A stretch of DNA of 32,349 nt from Oscillospiraceae bacterium (GTDB lineage Bacteria > Bacillota > Clostridia > Oscillospirales > CAG-272), in the NCBI GenBank assembly GCA_015063765.1, contig SVTN01000005.1, positions 1 through 32,349 on the forward strand, written 5' to 3'. Under the pieces are notes generated by a model, which saw nothing but the letters and a program-made list of their open reading frames with translations, was not told where the DNA came from and made no database searches. How positions within the stretch are numbered: the stretch's first letter is position 1; each line of letters opens with the position of its first letter. The position numbers and the translations under genes are program-made. Shown in pieces: positions 16,857 through 26,032 of the stretch.

Positions 16857-18208
16857 AAGGGTTCTCCGTATTTTTGTTTGAGATAGCGTTGTCCGTCGGC
16901 GCCCGCGTTCTTGTAGTCCTCCCACATGTCGTCGCTCCAACGCCGTCTTTGCTTTTCCTTTTCTTCCCTTGCAGGGTGGGTAAAGGTGATGGCAAAGCCG
17001 CGAAGCGCGTCGGGCGCATGGGTGATGGCGTGCGGCTCGGTGAGGGTGTCGGAGGGCTTCATCGGGTCGATCTGAAGCATGGGAAGACAGCGGATGATCT
17101 CGCGGCACTGACGGAACACGTGCAGTCGGGCGTGTCCCTCGCTGTCCGTTTTCAAAAGCTCCTTGATGGCAAGCCAGCCCGTTTCTCTGTCGTTGGAGGA
17201 TTTGGTAAAATGAATCCCTCCCTCTGCAAAGAGAATGGCTTTGCTTTTTCCCGTTTCCTGGGAGCGGCTCCAAAGGTCGGGCGGGGCGAGCGTGGCATAG
17301 ATCCTGTCCTTGCCGTTGTATTCGCCGATCCGCTTTGCCGCCTCCGAGATGATGAGCCCGCTCTCGCAAAGCTCGCGGTAGACGTAGATGTCGCCGTCGG
17401 GTGCGATCGCGATCCAAAGGCAGGCAAGGCGGTCAAGTCCGTAGTCGACAGTACGGTACCGCCGCCAGCCCTCGGGAATGGGAAAGGGATCGCATACATG
17501 TCTTTCTTCCGAAAATTCGGGGAAATACTGCCCCTCAAAGATGTTCCAATCTCCGTGGAGAAGTGCCCGTCTTTGATTTTCGGGCAGAGCAAGCAAACGC
17601 TTTTTGTAGTCGGGGTCGCCCTTCATCAAAAAGAGGTTGTCGTCGATCTTCGACGGGATAAAAACGCGGGTCGTGTTTTCCGCCGAAAATACGGTCAAGG
17701 GGGGTGCAGGGTCGATAAATCGTTCCTTGACCCACATATGTCCCACACCGCCCGGGTTGGTGGAGGACTTGACCTGCTTGGGATACCCCTCTGCGCCGCG
17801 CAGTCTTGAAATGAGGTAGACGTATTGAAATTCGGTAAAATGGGTCAGCTCGTCGAACCTGATCACATCGTATTCCGCCGATTGGTATTGGAAGACGTCG
17901 TTCTCGGTGGCACAGTAGCCAAAGTCGATCAGGCTCCCGTTTTTGAATTTCCCTACGTGGGAGGAGGCGTTGTAGGTGTAGATCTCTCTGGGAAAAAGCC
18001 CTAAGGACACGCGGATGAGGGATTTGTCAAGCTCTGCATAGGTGCGGCGCAGAATAAGCTGCTTTGAGCGCGGATATTTTACGGCATAGCGCAGTGCGTC
18101 CACCAGCTGTCCGTAGGATTTTCCGCCGCCCGCCGCTCCGCCGAAGAGCACCTCGGTGGCGTCCGCTCTCAAAAAAGAGAGCTGTTTTTCCGTGACTGCG
18201 ATCTGCAT
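16853..18208 (-). CDS. Terminase large subunit
   Basis: Walker A FGGAAGGGKSYG, Walker B DVIRFDELTH, STNPGG coupling motif, RNase H-like nuclease residues TVDYGLDRLACLW and HAPDALRGFAI. ATG 18208 has strong SD aggaaggag; track start 18229 is an alternative. Confidence 0.92.
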   Translation of the reverse strand: MQIAVTEKQLSFLRADATEVLFGGAAGGGKSYGQLVDALRYAVKYPRSKQLILRRTYAELDKSLIRVSLGLFPREIYTYNASSHVGKFKNGSLIDFGYCATENDVFQYQSAEYDVIRFDELTHFTEFQYVYLISRLRGAEGYPKQVKSSTNPGGVGHMWVKERFIDPAPPLTVFSAENTTRVFIPSKIDDNLFLMKGDPDYKKRLLALPENQRRALLHGDWNIFEGQYFPEFSEERHVCDPFPIPEGWRRYRTVDYGLDRLACLWIAIAPDGDIYVYRELCESGLIISEAAKRIGEYNGKDRIYATLAPPDLWSRSQETGKSKAILFAEGGIHFTKSSNDRETGWLAIKELLKTDSEGHARLHVFRQCREIIRCLPMLQIDPMKPSDTLTEPHAITHAPDALRGFAITFTHPAREEKEKQRRRWSDDMWEDYKNAGADGQRYLKQKYGEPL

Positions 18209-18221
18209 ACGTTCTCCTTCC

Positions 18222-18572
18222 TCATTCATCGGGCTCCTTTAAAAGGATCTCCACCCCGAAGGGCTCTGTGTCCTCTTCCGCTTTCTCCGCAAAGCCGAAG
18301 CGGGCGGTTAAGAGAAACTTTGCGAAGGAGCCGTCAAGTCGGCGGTGCAATGCACCGTCCGTGATACGGTCGCAAAGAATTTCCTCACATTCTTCCCAAA
18401 CGGCACGAAAATCCGTGTTTTGTTCCTTGAAACGGCGCAAAGCGCCCACGGTCGTACCAAGAGCGTGAGCGAAGCGAACGAAGGAGGGAAGATCTTCCCT
18501 ATACTCGCTCCCCTCACACCCCGCCGTCTTGAAATAGTGAAGCATTTTTTCTCCAAGCACTTCGGGGGTCAT
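18222..18572 (-). CDS. Terminase small subunit-like DNA-packaging protein
   Basis: 116 aa, adjacent to and overlapping TerL; helix-turn-helix-like middle (FAHALGTTVGALRRFKEQNTDFRAVWEECEEILCDRITDGAL) and TerS-like end (GSFAKFLLTARFGFAEK). Confidence 0.65.
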   Translation of the reverse strand: MTPEVLGEKMLHYFKTAGCEGSEYREDLPSFVRFAHALGTTVGALRRFKEQNTDFRAVWEECEEILCDRITDGALHRRLDGSFAKFLLTARFGFAEKAEEDTEPFGVEILLKEPDE

Positions 18573-18616
18573 GGAAATCTCCTTTCTTTTGGGCTCGTCT
18601 TCCCGACTGCACCATT

Positions 18617-18678
18617 ATTGTAGCACCCTTCCTACTCGTTTTGGGTACAAAAAAACGGGGGTATTTTTGACCCTAAAC
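18617..18678 (-). promoter_or_regulatory. Candidate operon promoter (extended -10 TGcTACAAT) with upstream imperfect inverted repeat
   Basis: Minus strand TGC-TACAAT at 18625-18617, 45 nt upstream of the TerS ATG; inverted repeat arms gttttgggtacaaaaa (18638-18653) and tttttgaccctaaac (18664-18678); no good -35. Confidence 0.4.
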
Positions 18679-18706
18679 GGAGTTAGGGGGGTTCGGCAAA
18701 GAAAAA

Positions 18707-18729
18707 AGCGGTTGGCATTGCCAACCGCT
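18707..18729 (-). terminator. Terminator of wecB-like gene
   Basis: agcggttggc-att-gccaaccgct hairpin; on the minus strand followed by tttttt. Confidence 0.85.
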
Positions 18730-18734
18730 GAGGG

Positions 18735-19808
18735 TTAAGAAAAAAACTCTTTGATCGCGTTTAAGATATAAAGGGAAGCCTTGCCGTCGCCAAAGACGCT
18801 TGACGGTGTATGGGGACGCGGCGTGTCTAAAAGCTCTGTCACAGCCGCCGCGATGGGAGCCGCTTTGCGTCCAACCAAGCGAAGAACGCCCACGTCTACC
18901 CCCTCGGGGCGCTCGGTTTCCTCGCGCAAAAGCAAAGTAGGCGTGCCGAGCGCGGTTGCCTCCTCCGAAACGCCGCCGCTATCGGTGAGGGCGAGGGTAG
19001 CGCGACAAAGAAGATTTCGAAAGGTGTGCGTGTCGATAGGCTCTGTAAGGGTGACGGTGGGGATATGGGCAAGCGTGGCATGGACGGCATCCCGCAGGGC
19101 AGGATTGGGGTGCATGGGGAAGAGAAGGTGGGTGTCGGCACGCCCTTCGATGGCGGCGGCAACCCCCTTTAACATCTCTGAGATTTTTGCGCCGAGGGAC
19201 TCCCGTCTGTGGAGCGTTAGCAGAACGAGCTTTTTACCTTCCGTCAAAAGGGGATGGGAGAAGCCTTCGTCGATGTCCTCCCATAGCCCGTCGATTGCGG
19301 TGTTACCGACGGTGTATATCCTCTCCCTGCCGATCCCCTCTTTTAAAAGCCGCTCGGCGGCAAGCGATGTGGGAGAAAAATGCAGGGTGGAGAGGTGGTC
19401 GACGGCGCGGCGGTAAAATTCCTCGGGAAAGGGGGAAAAGGGGTTGCCCGAGCGAAGCCCTGCTTCGATATGAAAGACGGGGATGCCTTTATAAAAGGCG
19501 GCAAGACCGCCCGCAAAGGCGGTGAGGGTATCGCCGTGGACAAGCACGGCGTCGGGGCGTTCTCTCTCTAGAACCTCGCCAAAGCGGAGCAGGCACTCCC
19601 CTTGCTTATGAGGTAAGTCGCCCCAAACGGTAAAGGAGAGGTCGGGGGTGATGTCATAGGCTCTGAGGGTGTCCTTCAAAAGGGTGTCCTGTTGTCCCGA
19701 GGTGCAGAGCAAGGCGGCAAGCTGTCCGTCCGCGCGGCAGGCACGCAGAAGGGGGGCGATCTTAATGACCTCGGGACGCGTCCCGACGAGAAAAATCAGC
19801 TTTTTCAT
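18735..19808 (-). CDS. wecB: Non-hydrolysing UDP-N-acetylglucosamine 2-epimerase
   Basis: FLVGTRPEVIKIAPLL, CTSGQQ, VHGDTLTAFAGGLAAFY, VFHIEAGLRSG, ALTDSGGVSEEATALGTPTLLLREETERPEG. Confidence 0.93.
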   Translation of the reverse strand: MKKLIFLVGTRPEVIKIAPLLRACRADGQLAALLCTSGQQDTLLKDTLRAYDITPDLSFTVWGDLPHKQGECLLRFGEVLERERPDAVLVHGDTLTAFAGGLAAFYKGIPVFHIEAGLRSGNPFSPFPEEFYRRAVDHLSTLHFSPTSLAAERLLKEGIGRERIYTVGNTAIDGLWEDIDEGFSHPLLTEGKKLVLLTLHRRESLGAKISEMLKGVAAAIEGRADTHLLFPMHPNPALRDAVHATLAHIPTVTLTEPIDTHTFRNLLCRATLALTDSGGVSEEATALGTPTLLLREETERPEGVDVGVLRLVGRKAAPIAAAVTELLDTPRPHTPSSVFGDGKASLYILNAIKEFFS

Positions 19809-19917
19809 GTAAGTTCTCCCTTGCGTTTTAAGCCACCATATGAAAAAGCCGAATAAAAAAGAACGGTGATTTTTAGGGAGAACGGTTCATATACTACACG
19901 GAAAAGGGGGTGGCGAA

Positions 19918-21435
19918 ATGTTTTCCGGCTTCACGGAATTTCTGTTTGGATGGGGGCTTCCCGTTTTGCTCCTCGGTGTGGGCATTTGCTACCTCGTTGC
20001 CCTTCGCGCCTTTCCCTATGTTCATCCCGTGCGGACCTTGCGCCTCGCCTTTCGCGGCAGAGTGCGCTCCTCCTTGCGCGCCCTTTCGGTGGCGCTTGGC
20101 GGAACCCTTGGGGTAGGGAATATCACGGGTGTGGCACTCGCCTTGGCGATGGGCGGTGCGGGCGCTGTTTTTTGGATGTGGGTGAGCGCCGCCGTTGCCA
20201 TGTTCTTAAAGTATGGGGAGATCGTGCTTGCACTCATCAGCCGCCGCCGCGGTGCGGACGGCACTTGGGAGGGCGGTGCTATGTACTACCTGAAGGGAAA
20301 GGGCGGCTTCCTCGGACGGAGCGCAGCGACCGCCTTTGCCTTTCTGTGCCTTTTGTGCGCCCTGACGCTGGGGGCTCCCGTGCAGAGCAATGCGGCGGCG
20401 GTGGCGGCATTCGAGGTGCTTGGTATCTCTCCCATCATCACGGGCACGCTTTTGCTGAGCCTCACCGCGCTTGCCGTGTTCGGCGGAATTCGCAGGATCG
20501 CCGATTTTACCGAGCGCATCGTGCCGTTTGTCAGCCTTCTTTATCTGTTTTTGAGCCTTTACGCCATCTTGACCAACCTTTCTGCGCTGGGCGGTGTTTT
20601 TGCCCGCATTTTCGGCGAGGCGTTTTCCTTCTCGGCAGGTGCATCGGGTGTTGGCGGATTTTTGGCATCCCGTGCCCTGCGGTACGGCGTGACGAGAGGG
20701 CTTCTTTCCAACGAGGCGGGCGCGGGCACGGCACCCATGGCGCATGCCGTTGCGGAAAACACGCCTGCGGCACAGGGGGTGATGGGCTTCTTGGAGGTGG
20801 CTGTGGACACCTTCGTTTTTTGCACCGCGACGGCACTCCCCCTCTTGATCGCCTACGGGGGAGATTTTCCAAGCGCATCGGGGGTAGGGCTTGTGACGGG
20901 CGCTTTTTCCATGCTTGTCGGTAAGGCGGCACCCTTTCTTCTTTGCGTTTCTCTATTTTTGTTTGCTTACGCGACGGTGCTTGCATGGTTCTATTACGGA
21001 AAACGCGCCATCGGGTATCTGACGCAGAACCCGATGGCGCAAAAGGGGTATATATACATTTATATTATGGCGGTCGGCGGTGGCGCATTCCTTGGAGAAG
21101 GGGTGCTTTGGAGCTTGACGGATGGGGTGATCTCGCTCCTTACCATGCTCCATACCGCCTGCCTTTTGCCCCTTTTGCCTCTCGTTGTGCGTGAGAGCCG
21201 TAAGGAAGGCTTTTTAGGGAAGAGCGTCCTCCTCGGCGGGCACTTTCAGGGAAAGCGCGTCGAGCGCGGCACGAAAATCCTCCGCGACGGGAGCAAAAAC
21301 GGTCATGACGGTGCCGTCCGTGGGATGGGGAAAGGCGAGGCGCGCGGCGTGGAGCATAGTGCGCGGAAAGCCGTCACCCTCCCTGCCATACAGGCAGTCC
21401 CCCGCGAGGGGATGCCCGATCGCCGCGAGATGTAG
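19918..21435 (+). CDS. AGCS family sodium:alanine/glycine symporter
   Basis: GGTLGVGNITGVALALAMGGAGAVFWMWVSA, GGAMYYLKGKGG, GVTRGLLSNEAGAGTAPMAHAVAE, FAYATVLAWFYYGKRAIGYL; C-terminal about 74 codons overlap the opposite-strand rluA-family gene. Confidence 0.88.
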   Translation: MFSGFTEFLFGWGLPVLLLGVGICYLVALRAFPYVHPVRTLRLAFRGRVRSSLRALSVALGGTLGVGNITGVALALAMGGAGAVFWMWVSAAVAMFLKYGEIVLALISRRRGADGTWEGGAMYYLKGKGGFLGRSAATAFAFLCLLCALTLGAPVQSNAAAVAAFEVLGISPIITGTLLLSLTALAVFGGIRRIADFTERIVPFVSLLYLFLSLYAILTNLSALGGVFARIFGEAFSFSAGASGVGGFLASRALRYGVTRGLLSNEAGAGTAPMAHAVAENTPAAQGVMGFLEVAVDTFVFCTATALPLLIAYGGDFPSASGVGLVTGAFSMLVGKAAPFLLCVSLFLFAYATVLAWFYYGKRAIGYLTQNPMAQKGYIYIYIMAVGGGAFLGEGVLWSLTDGVISLLTMLHTACLLPLLPLVVRESRKEGFLGKSVLLGGHFQGKRVERGTKILRDGSKNGHDGAVRGMGKGEARGVEHSARKAVTLPAIQAVPREGMPDRREM

Positions 21436-22122
21436 GCGTATTTGATGGGTGCGCCCCGTTTTGGGAAAGACGGCGATGAGTGAAAAGCCGCCCCCGTGGG
21501 CTAAGGTGCGGTAGCGCGTTTCGGCGGGCGCGCCGTCGGGATGCGTTTCACGCAGAATGACGCTTCCCCCTACCCGTCGGATGGGGAGGGTGATGCATCC
21601 CGCTATGGGCGTTTCTCCGTAGACGAGCGCGAAATAGCTTTTTTCGATCTGCCCCGCTTGCATTGCGTTTGACAGCCGATGGGCAGACACGGCGTTCCGC
21701 GCAACCAGCACAGCACCGCTCGTTTCACGGTCAAGACGGGTGATGGCGCGAAAGACGAAGGGGATGTCGCGGTATCGAAAGGCAAGCGCGTTTGCAAGGG
21801 TGTCTTCAAAATGTCCGTGCGAGGGATGGGTGGGCATGTCGGCAGGCTTCCATGCGACGGTGAGGGCTTCATCCTCATGCAGGATCGTGAGCGGAAGGTC
21901 GCGCGGAAGGACGGCTTCGTTGCTTCTTTCATCGTGAATGGCAAGAGAAAGATGATCGCCCTCGTGCAACACGGCGCGCACCGTAACACGTGTGCCGTTC
22001 AAAAGAATTCCGTCTTGCTTTGCCTTTAAGCGCGCAAGCGTGTGGGTCGAAAGCCCCAGAGTTTCCTTTAAAAAGAAGCGGAGGATGATGCCATCCTCCG
22101 CTTTTGTGATCTTAAATACCAT
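21214..22122 (-). CDS. RluA-family pseudouridine synthase
   Basis: S4-like N-terminus, ITRLDRETSGAVLVARN catalytic motif, KTGRTHQIRLHLAAIGHPLAGDCLYG. Confidence 0.93.
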   Translation of the reverse strand: MVFKITKAEDGIILRFFLKETLGLSTHTLARLKAKQDGILLNGTRVTVRAVLHEGDHLSLAIHDERSNEAVLPRDLPLTILHEDEALTVAWKPADMPTHPSHGHFEDTLANALAFRYRDIPFVFRAITRLDRETSGAVLVARNAVSAHRLSNAMQAGQIEKSYFALVYGETPIAGCITLPIRRVGGSVILRETHPDGAPAETRYRTLAHGGGFSLIAVFPKTGRTHQIRLHLAAIGHPLAGDCLYGREGDGFPRTMLHAARLAFPHPTDGTVMTVFAPVAEDFRAALDALSLKVPAEEDALP

Positions 22123-22143
22123 AAATGCAAAGAATTATTTACT

Positions 22144-23346
22144 TTAGCGGTAAAGTCGAATGTGGCTGACGATTTTTCCGCCGCACGCTTCCAAGCGCTT
22201 TGCACGCTCGGAGAAGCCCTTTTCGCTCATCTCGGCGGTTAAGAAGGCGTTTTCCTCGGAGGCAAGCGGCTCGGTTTCGCCAAAGATGATCTCTATGGCG
22301 GCGGCATCTGCGCCCTCGACGACCACGTAGCGACGGGCACGGAAGTAGGAAAACTCGGTAGGAACGTCCTCTGCCGCTGTAAATGCGGGACGGTATGCGG
22401 CTTTTCTTGCGATCTTGTCCACGTCGGCGACCACGGCACTTGCTGTCGGCTCGCTACCCGCGCCTCTGCCGTAGAACATCACGTCACCGACAAAGTTGCC
22501 GCGAACGAGCACGCCGTTATAGACGTCCGAGATGCCCGAAAGGGGCGAATCGGCGGGAAGCAGGAAGGGGGCGACCAAAAGGAACATATCGCCGCTTTCG
22601 GTGCGCAGATATCTGCCGAGAAGCTTGATGGAGCAACCGATCTTTTCGGCTGCCTTGACATCCTCGGCACGGATAGCACGGATGCCCTCGGTGTGAATGG
22701 CGTCCGCCGAAACCAGCTTGCCCGATGCGAGCGCGCCGAGAATGGCGATCTTGCGAGCGGCGTCGTGTCCCTCCACGTCCGCGGTGGGATCAGCTTCGGC
22801 ATAGCCCTTTGCCTGTGCCTCGGCAAGTGCCGCCTCAAAGGAAGCGCCCGACGAGAACATGCGAGTCAGGATATAGTTTGTGGTACCGTTCAAAATGCCC
22901 GATACCTCAAGGATCTCGTTGTGGGAGAGATCGTTTGCAATCGGAGAAAGCACGGGAATACCGCCGCCGACAGCCGCCTCAAAGAGATAGTAGCAGCCCT
23001 TTTCCTTGGCGATCGACAGAAGCTCGACACCGTGGGTGGCGACCAGCTCCTTGTTGGAGGTGACGACGCTCTTTCCGGCGAGGAGCGCGCGCTTGGTGAA
23101 ATCATAGGCGATCTTAGCACCGCCGATCACCTCAATGACGAGCGAGATCTCATCATCCTTTTCGACGACCGAAAAGTCGTTGATGATACGGTCGGCAAAG
23201 GGAGAGTCGGGGAAGGAGCGAATGTCAACGATGTACTTGATCTCGACCTCTTCTCCCGCATGTGCCTTCAAAAGCGCACGGTTTTTTGTCAGCATTTCCG
23301 CAGTACCGCTGCCGACGGTACCGAAGCCTAAAATAGCAACCTTCAT
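22144..23346 (-). CDS. hom: Homoserine dehydrogenase
   Basis: ILGFGTVGSGTAEML, VVTSNKELVATHG, FEAAVGGGIPVLSPI, GILNGTTNYILTRM, KGYAEADPTADVEGHDAARK. Confidence 0.95.
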   Translation of the reverse strand: MKVAILGFGTVGSGTAEMLTKNRALLKAHAGEEVEIKYIVDIRSFPDSPFADRIINDFSVVEKDDEISLVIEVIGGAKIAYDFTKRALLAGKSVVTSNKELVATHGVELLSIAKEKGCYYLFEAAVGGGIPVLSPIANDLSHNEILEVSGILNGTTNYILTRMFSSGASFEAALAEAQAKGYAEADPTADVEGHDAARKIAILGALASGKLVSADAIHTEGIRAIRAEDVKAAEKIGCSIKLLGRYLRTESGDMFLLVAPFLLPADSPLSGISDVYNGVLVRGNFVGDVMFYGRGAGSEPTASAVVADVDKIARKAAYRPAFTAAEDVPTEFSYFRARRYVVVEGADAAAIEIIFGETEPLASEENAFLTAEMSEKGFSERAKRLEACGGKIVSHIRLYR

Positions 23347-23404
23347 TATAACCTCTTCCTCCGCGCACAGAGCGCGGGACAGTACAAGCTTATGATTAGA
23401 AATA

Positions 23405-23433
23405 TTTTAACATATTTTCCGCAAAAAAGCAAG
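23405..23433 (-). promoter_or_regulatory. Candidate sigma-A promoter for hom
   Basis: Minus strand TTGCTT - 17 nt - TAAAAT in AT-rich intergenic DNA. Confidence 0.4.
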
Positions 23434-23545
23434 AGAAAAAACAGTTTTCCGTTTCTCTTTTTTTGACGAAAAAGAAAAGAAAAGCCCAAAAAGCCCGTAA
23501 AATCCGCAAAACGCAAATTTCCCAAAAAAATTGCGCCCAAATCTG

Positions 23546-25079
<1,534 letters not shown>

Positions 25080-25082
25080 ATC

Positions 25083-25111
25083 AAAAGCGCGCAGACTCTG
25101 CGCGCTTTTTT
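25083..25111 (+). terminator. Rho-independent terminator after guaB
   Basis: aaaagcgcgcag-act-ctgcgcgctttttt. Confidence 0.9.
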
Positions 25112-25125
25112 AAAGGAGAATTATT

Positions 25126-25530
25126 ATGGCAAACGACATCATCAAAGGCATCGGCTTTCATCATATCGGCTTAAAGACGGCAGATCTTGAAAGATCCGTC
25201 AAATTTTACGAAGCGCTTGGCATGAAGGAGATCGTGCGTTGGGGCGAGGGCGAAAAGGAGATCGTTATGCTGGACATCGGTGACGGCGGTCGCTTTGAGC
25301 TGTTTGCAAACGGCGGTGACGAGTTCTCCGAGAACGGCAAGTTCATTCATTTTGCCATGAAGGTGGATGATGTGCCCGCCGCGTACGCGCACGCACTTTC
25401 CGTCGGTGCTACGCCGCACACGGCGCCGAAGATTGTGCCACTCAATTCGAAGCCCGAGAAGATCACCATCGAGGTCGCCTTCGTCAAGGGACCCGACGGC
25501 GAGCAGTTAGAGTTTTTCCGCGAGCACTGA
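25126..25530 (+). CDS. VOC (glyoxalase/bleomycin-resistance) family protein
   Basis: FHHIGLKTADLERSVKFYEALGMK, HFAMKVDDVPAAYAHALSVGA, FVKGPDGEQLEFFRE. Confidence 0.9.
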   Translation: MANDIIKGIGFHHIGLKTADLERSVKFYEALGMKEIVRWGEGEKEIVMLDIGDGGRFELFANGGDEFSENGKFIHFAMKVDDVPAAYAHALSVGATPHTAPKIVPLNSKPEKITIEVAFVKGPDGEQLEFFREH

Positions 25531-25536
25531 TATACG

Positions 25537-25566
25537 AAAAAAGCGCACCGTTCGGTGCGCTTTTTC
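25537..25566. terminator. Bidirectional terminator between convergent genes
   Basis: aaaaaagcgcaccgttcggtgcgcttttt. Confidence 0.85.
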
Positions 25567-25567
25567 T

Positions 25568-25897
25568 TTAAAATATTCCGTGATTGTACTTGATCATGGC
25601 GTAAAAGTTTAAGATGATGCCAATTACAGCGGCAGCAATGAGCAATCCTGCGCCGACGGTGGTGAAAATAAGATTTTCCGTTTGCTTCGTGAGAAAGGCG
25701 AAAAGGGAAAAGAGGAGCATACCGACGCCGATGAGCACGGTGCCAATGCCGACAAGGGTGCAAAAGGGCTTTTTGTCAGCCGCTGAAACGCGCTTATAAT
25801 GATAACTGTGTAGCAGGGATAAGTTACCGCACAGATTGAGAATGCCCAAAACGCAAATGATAGCGCCGACGACGGCGGGGGCAATGATGTTTTCCAT
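25568..25897 (-). CDS. Small conserved-type membrane protein (3 TM segments)
   Basis: 109 aa; APAVVGAIICVLGILNLCGN, TLVGIGTVLIGVGMLLFSLFAFL, TVGAGLLIAAAVIGIILNFYAM; SD aaaaggagc. Confidence 0.7.
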   Translation of the reverse strand: MENIIAPAVVGAIICVLGILNLCGNLSLLHSYHYKRVSAADKKPFCTLVGIGTVLIGVGMLLFSLFAFLTKQTENLIFTTVGAGLLIAAAVIGIILNFYAMIKYNHGIF

Positions 25898-25999
25898 CGG
25901 TAGCTCCTTTTAGACTTTTTTCCATTATACCATACGCGCCGCGCTTTGTCAATCGCCGTTTTTAAAAATCCCTTTCAAAAGTTCTTGTGGGGGTCAAAA

Positions 26000-26025
26000 G
26001 GGGAGCTTCTTGCAAGAAGCTCCCC
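26000..26025 (-). terminator. Hairpin at end of aromatic operon
   Basis: Perfect palindrome ggggagcttcttgcaagaagctcccc; minus strand continues cttttga. Confidence 0.7.
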
Positions 26026-26032
26026 CTGTATT

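Noticed and set aside
15042-17417. Full 791-aa version of the portal ORF
   Set aside because: The first roughly 190 residues are out-of-frame over terminase and Arg/His-rich; the portal start at 16856 overlaps the TerL stop.
16874-17809. 311-aa plus-strand ORF opposite terminase
   Set aside because: Antisense to TerL with no recognisable motif.
4100-18740. att-like direct repeats or a tRNA target flanking the phage-like operon
   Set aside because: None could be found by eye at either boundary; not claimed.
19866-20924. 352-aa plus-strand ORF in another frame over the symporter gene
   Set aside because: Cys/Arg/His-rich out-of-frame product; the AGCS frame is clearly the coding one.
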